Part shown: positions 61,006 through 64,000 of the stretch, in pieces
Layout of the letters: every line of letters begins with the position of its first letter
How positions within the stretch are numbered: the stretch's first letter is position 1
Assembly (NCBI GenBank): GCA_033026295.1
Contig: CM065180.1
Location: 24,357,023-24,421,022 of the forward strand
DNA length: 64,000 bases
Direction of reading: 5' to 3'
From: Channa striata
Taxonomy: Eukaryota; Chordata; Actinopteri; Anabantiformes; Channidae
Notes under the pieces: model-generated
The model's input: the letters and a program-made list of their open reading frames with translations, nothing else
What the model was told of the DNA's origin: nothing
The model's database searches: none
Made by a program: the position numbers and the translations under genes

Positions 61006-62303
61006 TGTTAATTACTTTAGTCTGGTAGTTCCCCTTATTTATAAAATGTATTTATTTCTCTATGGCAAATTTGAATCGTTTGTTTTCTTTGATCTCCTCG
61101 GGCTTATTTGACGGACACCACTAGAAAATGTATGGATCACTTCAGTAAAAGGCCTAACTCCGTCTGGGTGAACAACAAAACGTTTTTGACTACAGCTTTT
61201 AATATTTGATAATGGGTTTTTGTTTGATGCTTATGTAACTAAATTTGTCAAATGGAGCAAATGAACATGTACAATCTTTGACTCAGGTAAAAGTGTAACA
61301 TCGCGTAAAACCAGAGTGTTTGATGAGGATCAGCACAGTGTCGACTAAACCTAATCACATTCCTTTACTGAAATAAATCAGCATTTTTTTGGTGCTTCGG
61401 TTGCTGATGCTGATTCATTCGTCAATGTCAATCACTGACTAATGTGTTACCTAACTGGTGTTTCTGGTATAAGGTTTACAGATAATGTTGATGAAGAGAC
61501 GAGCCAGGCCGCCTACGGGCTCAGTCTTAAACACAACTCGCTGCTCAGTTCACGGTCAGTCTTGCTGTGTGGGTTGATAATTCAGTAATAAGCACAGCGG
61601 TAGAAAGCAAACATCCAGTTTAACTATGAAGCACTTGCTTCACTTCCTGCATCTGACAGCTGTACTTAATGTGCAGATTGACATAGTTAAATCCAAATCT
61701 AATGGACTAATTAGTGTATGTATTAGTGTGGCTGAAGCAGCTGTCGCCACAAGACGTGGTTCCGATCAGCTCCGCCTTTACCTGCTGCTGTGTTTGTCTT
61801 TGTAGCTATTCAGATTCGCTACCTTTGAAAGTTTGTTTGCATGTTACAACCCAAGCGTGAAATTAATTGACAATCAATCTTGTCTTCTTTTATAGTTTCC
61901 ATTTCTCTGGCGTGTAGCCTGCAACGTTTGCTTTTTATTGCTACCAACTAAAGGCTCAATTAGTGAGCAGAAGAAAAAAAAAAGAACGTTCCCTTCTCGA
62001 ATCTATACACGAATTCAACTTAAAAGACCCGAACATTTCGGCAGAAACCTTATTTTTAAGGATTGAGTGCAACAAATCTGCAGTGGATTTGTTCATTCAT
62101 GATAGTGTCAAGTTCAGGATTTTGTCTTTCACTCAGGCAAAACACTTTAGATACAATTTAGTCTTTGCTCTTATGTAAATATGATTAAGTGCCATTTCTA
62201 CTTTTTCAGCCATTTTATCTTGAGCACTGAGAGTGTGTGTAAATGATAAAAAGAATGGAGAAAAACAGGCTCTTTGTGATATGTCCAAAGGTTCAACATT
62301 CTT

Positions 62304-62309
62304 TTTATT
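62304..62309 (-). terminator. poly(A) signal of a presumed minus-strand gene
   Basis: On the minus strand AAAGTAAAATAAAAAGAATG contains AATAAA. If real, the minus-strand transcript would end near 62280-62290. Confidence 0.35.
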
Positions 62310-63804
62310 TTACTTTTCGATCTTGAAATGCTCCCACCCTCCACAATGAACATTAGTGTCTTTACATACAGATTCATGTCAAAAGGAAGCGATGGTAATG
62401 ACCAACCTGACCTACCACCACCCATCTCTAAACAACACACTATCTGTTCCTGCTTCTTTTTTTGTCTTTTTCATAAAACCATCAGTAAAACCACAAACAT
62501 TACTGATTAATACACACTGAGAAAAGTTGGAGGAGTGGGGGAGGAATGAGGCAAATACATGTCATCACAGTCAATAGGAAAAAAGACACCGTATAGAGGA
62601 AAACAGAACAACACCTTGACGAAAGAGGATATAAAACCGATGAAGTCAACGTTACAGTGTTGTTCAAGGGTGAAGGGGAACTTTACATTTATACACAAGC
62701 ACCAAAAAGCCAAACATGGTACATAGACCTTTGTGAAACTGGGATTCAGTGCAGGTGATTCATCACTGCCCCGCAGCAGAACTAACAAGAAACAGGTGAA
62801 TAAGCCCGGCAACGGAGGCCGTCGAGTCTATTTCTTCATCAATTTATGCTCAGATTGCCTGTGTGTTTGGGGATTTTAATAATCGGAGAATTGGCAGACC
62901 TTTGCATTCAGCGCTCGCTCACACTCCAAATCTTTATTACTTGTCAATACTTGTAGAGTAGCTGTGCATGGAGGGCTCCTGTCCCCACACAGCAGGAAGT
63001 TGTTCAGTGTGCTGCAGTGTGTCTACGTGACTCAGCTCCTTCTGCATCAGCTCCCAGCCAGTTCAAGCTTGACGCCGCAGCGTGCATCGAGAGGTCTGCA
63101 CACGGTCCGTGTCTATGTTCCTGTGGGCTTTCTACAGTGATGAGTGTGCAGAGAAGAGGGAAATAAATACACCGGGCCAATGAGTGGTACAACAACAAGA
63201 TATGGCTGATAAAGCTCAAAGAGAAAAAAAAAACAAAAAACTAAAGGCTTAGAGCCTGCAGCTGGTGAATTTCACCGAATATTCAAAGGCTGGTTAAAGG
63301 TTAAGAAATCCAAACATTGTAACGAGGCCCGCGCCTCCGAAAACAATGTGTTCTCCATTCAGTGCTGTGGGCCCTCCCAACCGGACGGCCGCTTCTCTGT
63401 TAACAAGGCATTAACAAAAGATTAATGCTAAAGCTTAACAATCAGGAGGCAATTTATTTTACATGGGTCCTGTAGCAACAGTGGACAACGTGGCTGTACA
63501 GTGATTGATTCATATTCAGATGGTCACTTTCAAAATCATCTTCTTTTTTTGCCAGTTTGTCGCATTTTTGTTGAATTTGTATTCAAATTTCTTTGTAAAA
63601 TATATATTTATAATAGATACATATATTCATATATCACAGTAATATACAAACCAAGTGCTTAAAAAATAAAGGTGATGGTGATCTTTTGTGAAATGATGAA
63701 GATGACTGGGGAGAGCATGAGTTGGTAGAGGTAGGGTCTGGGAAGAGGTATGGAACTTAGAATATTTGTAGTGTTCTTTGGTCAAGGGAATATCCCCAGT
63801 TTGA

Positions 63805-63824
63805 TTTTTTTTTTTTTTTTTTTT
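63805..63824. repeat. poly-T run (20 T)
   Basis: Twenty T in a row on the plus strand within the possible minus-strand 3' UTR. Confidence 0.9.
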
Positions 63825-64000
63825 GTCTGTTTGTCTACAGTCAGATATTTGAGTACTGCTAAAGCTGAAAACCTGCATGTTTTCCTACATTCTTGATGTA
63901 AGTGATGAAAATGTGCTTTTGCTGCTGTGTTGTCTTGTGTTGTGTTGTTGAATGACGGGTGTAGAAAAGCAGGCAGTTCCATCCCTCCTCTCATCACATA

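Larger units (their letters stand above)
37260..62290. other. 25-kb stretch without a supported gene
   Basis: No exon chain with recognisable protein similarity was found on either strand. Contents that can be named are listed separately: Tc1-like and L2-like remnants, a SINE, a LINE-type tail, another interspersed repeat and microsatellites. The rest is ordinary unique-looking non-coding DNA, either intergenic or a long intron of a gene starting near 37.2 kb. Confidence 0.55.
62290..64000 (-). other. possible 3' UTR of a minus-strand gene lying beyond the window
   Basis: On the minus strand the stretch has the look of a long vertebrate 3' UTR: AT-rich, T-run-containing, ATTTA-type words, no transposon similarity, and a closing AATAAA at 62309-62304. 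No coding exon was recognised on either strand. The idea rests on composition alone; the coding part would be right of position 64000. Confidence 0.3.

Noticed and set aside
1..64000. CRISPR arrays, operons, integrated viruses or known microRNA hairpins
   Set aside because: No regularly spaced repeats, no prokaryotic gene structure, no retroviral genes, and no familiar mature microRNA sequence was seen on reading both strands.

Overview
The window reads as nuclear DNA of a ray-finned fish, probably a percomorph-like teleost. Coding sequence is split into short GT-AG exons. The intergenic DNA carries teleost-type interspersed repeats: L2/Rex1-like LINE 3' ends, Tc1-like transposon remnants, tRNA-derived SINEs and many CA/GT microsatellites. 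Nothing bacterial or viral was seen.

Layout. (1) 1-4.2 kb is non-coding upstream DNA ending in the promoter region of the first gene. (2) 4228-19324 holds a complete plus-strand slc44a2 gene (choline transporter-like protein 2). All coding exons could be joined in frame. Two mutually exclusive terminal exons give predicted proteins of 724 aa (end at 17437) or 706 aa (end at 19324); the human protein is 706 aa. (3) 19.7-23.7 kb is a gene-free spacer with an L2-like LINE tail. (4) 23931-34008 holds a complete plus-strand Ral guanine-nucleotide exchange factor of the RalGDS/RGL family, best match rgl3. Sixteen exons join in frame to 719 codons, with a TATA box at 23775. (5) 34.0-64.0 kb has no coding gene I can defend. 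It holds a decayed Tc1 remnant just after rgl3, a possible orphan promoter and first exon near 37.07-37.25 kb, a second Tc1-like remnant, two more L2-like copies (one with reverse-transcriptase remains), a SINE, many simple repeats, and near the right end a stretch that looks like the 3' UTR of a minus-strand gene whose coding part lies outside the window.

The two genes are independent in function: a ten-span plasma-membrane/mitochondrial choline transporter-like protein, and a cytosolic Ras-regulated activator of Ral GTPases. Human SLC44A2 and RGL3 both lie on 19p13.2, which supports both names by conserved synteny.

The most unusual structure is a 131-bp inverted repeat (25697-25827 against 26735-26865, 130 of 131 positions matching) inside rgl3. 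One arm contains a whole 105-bp intron plus both of its splice sites and the adjacent exon ends. The other arm is an antisense copy of that segment in an upstream intron. The pre-mRNA could therefore fold a functional donor and acceptor into long double-stranded RNA.
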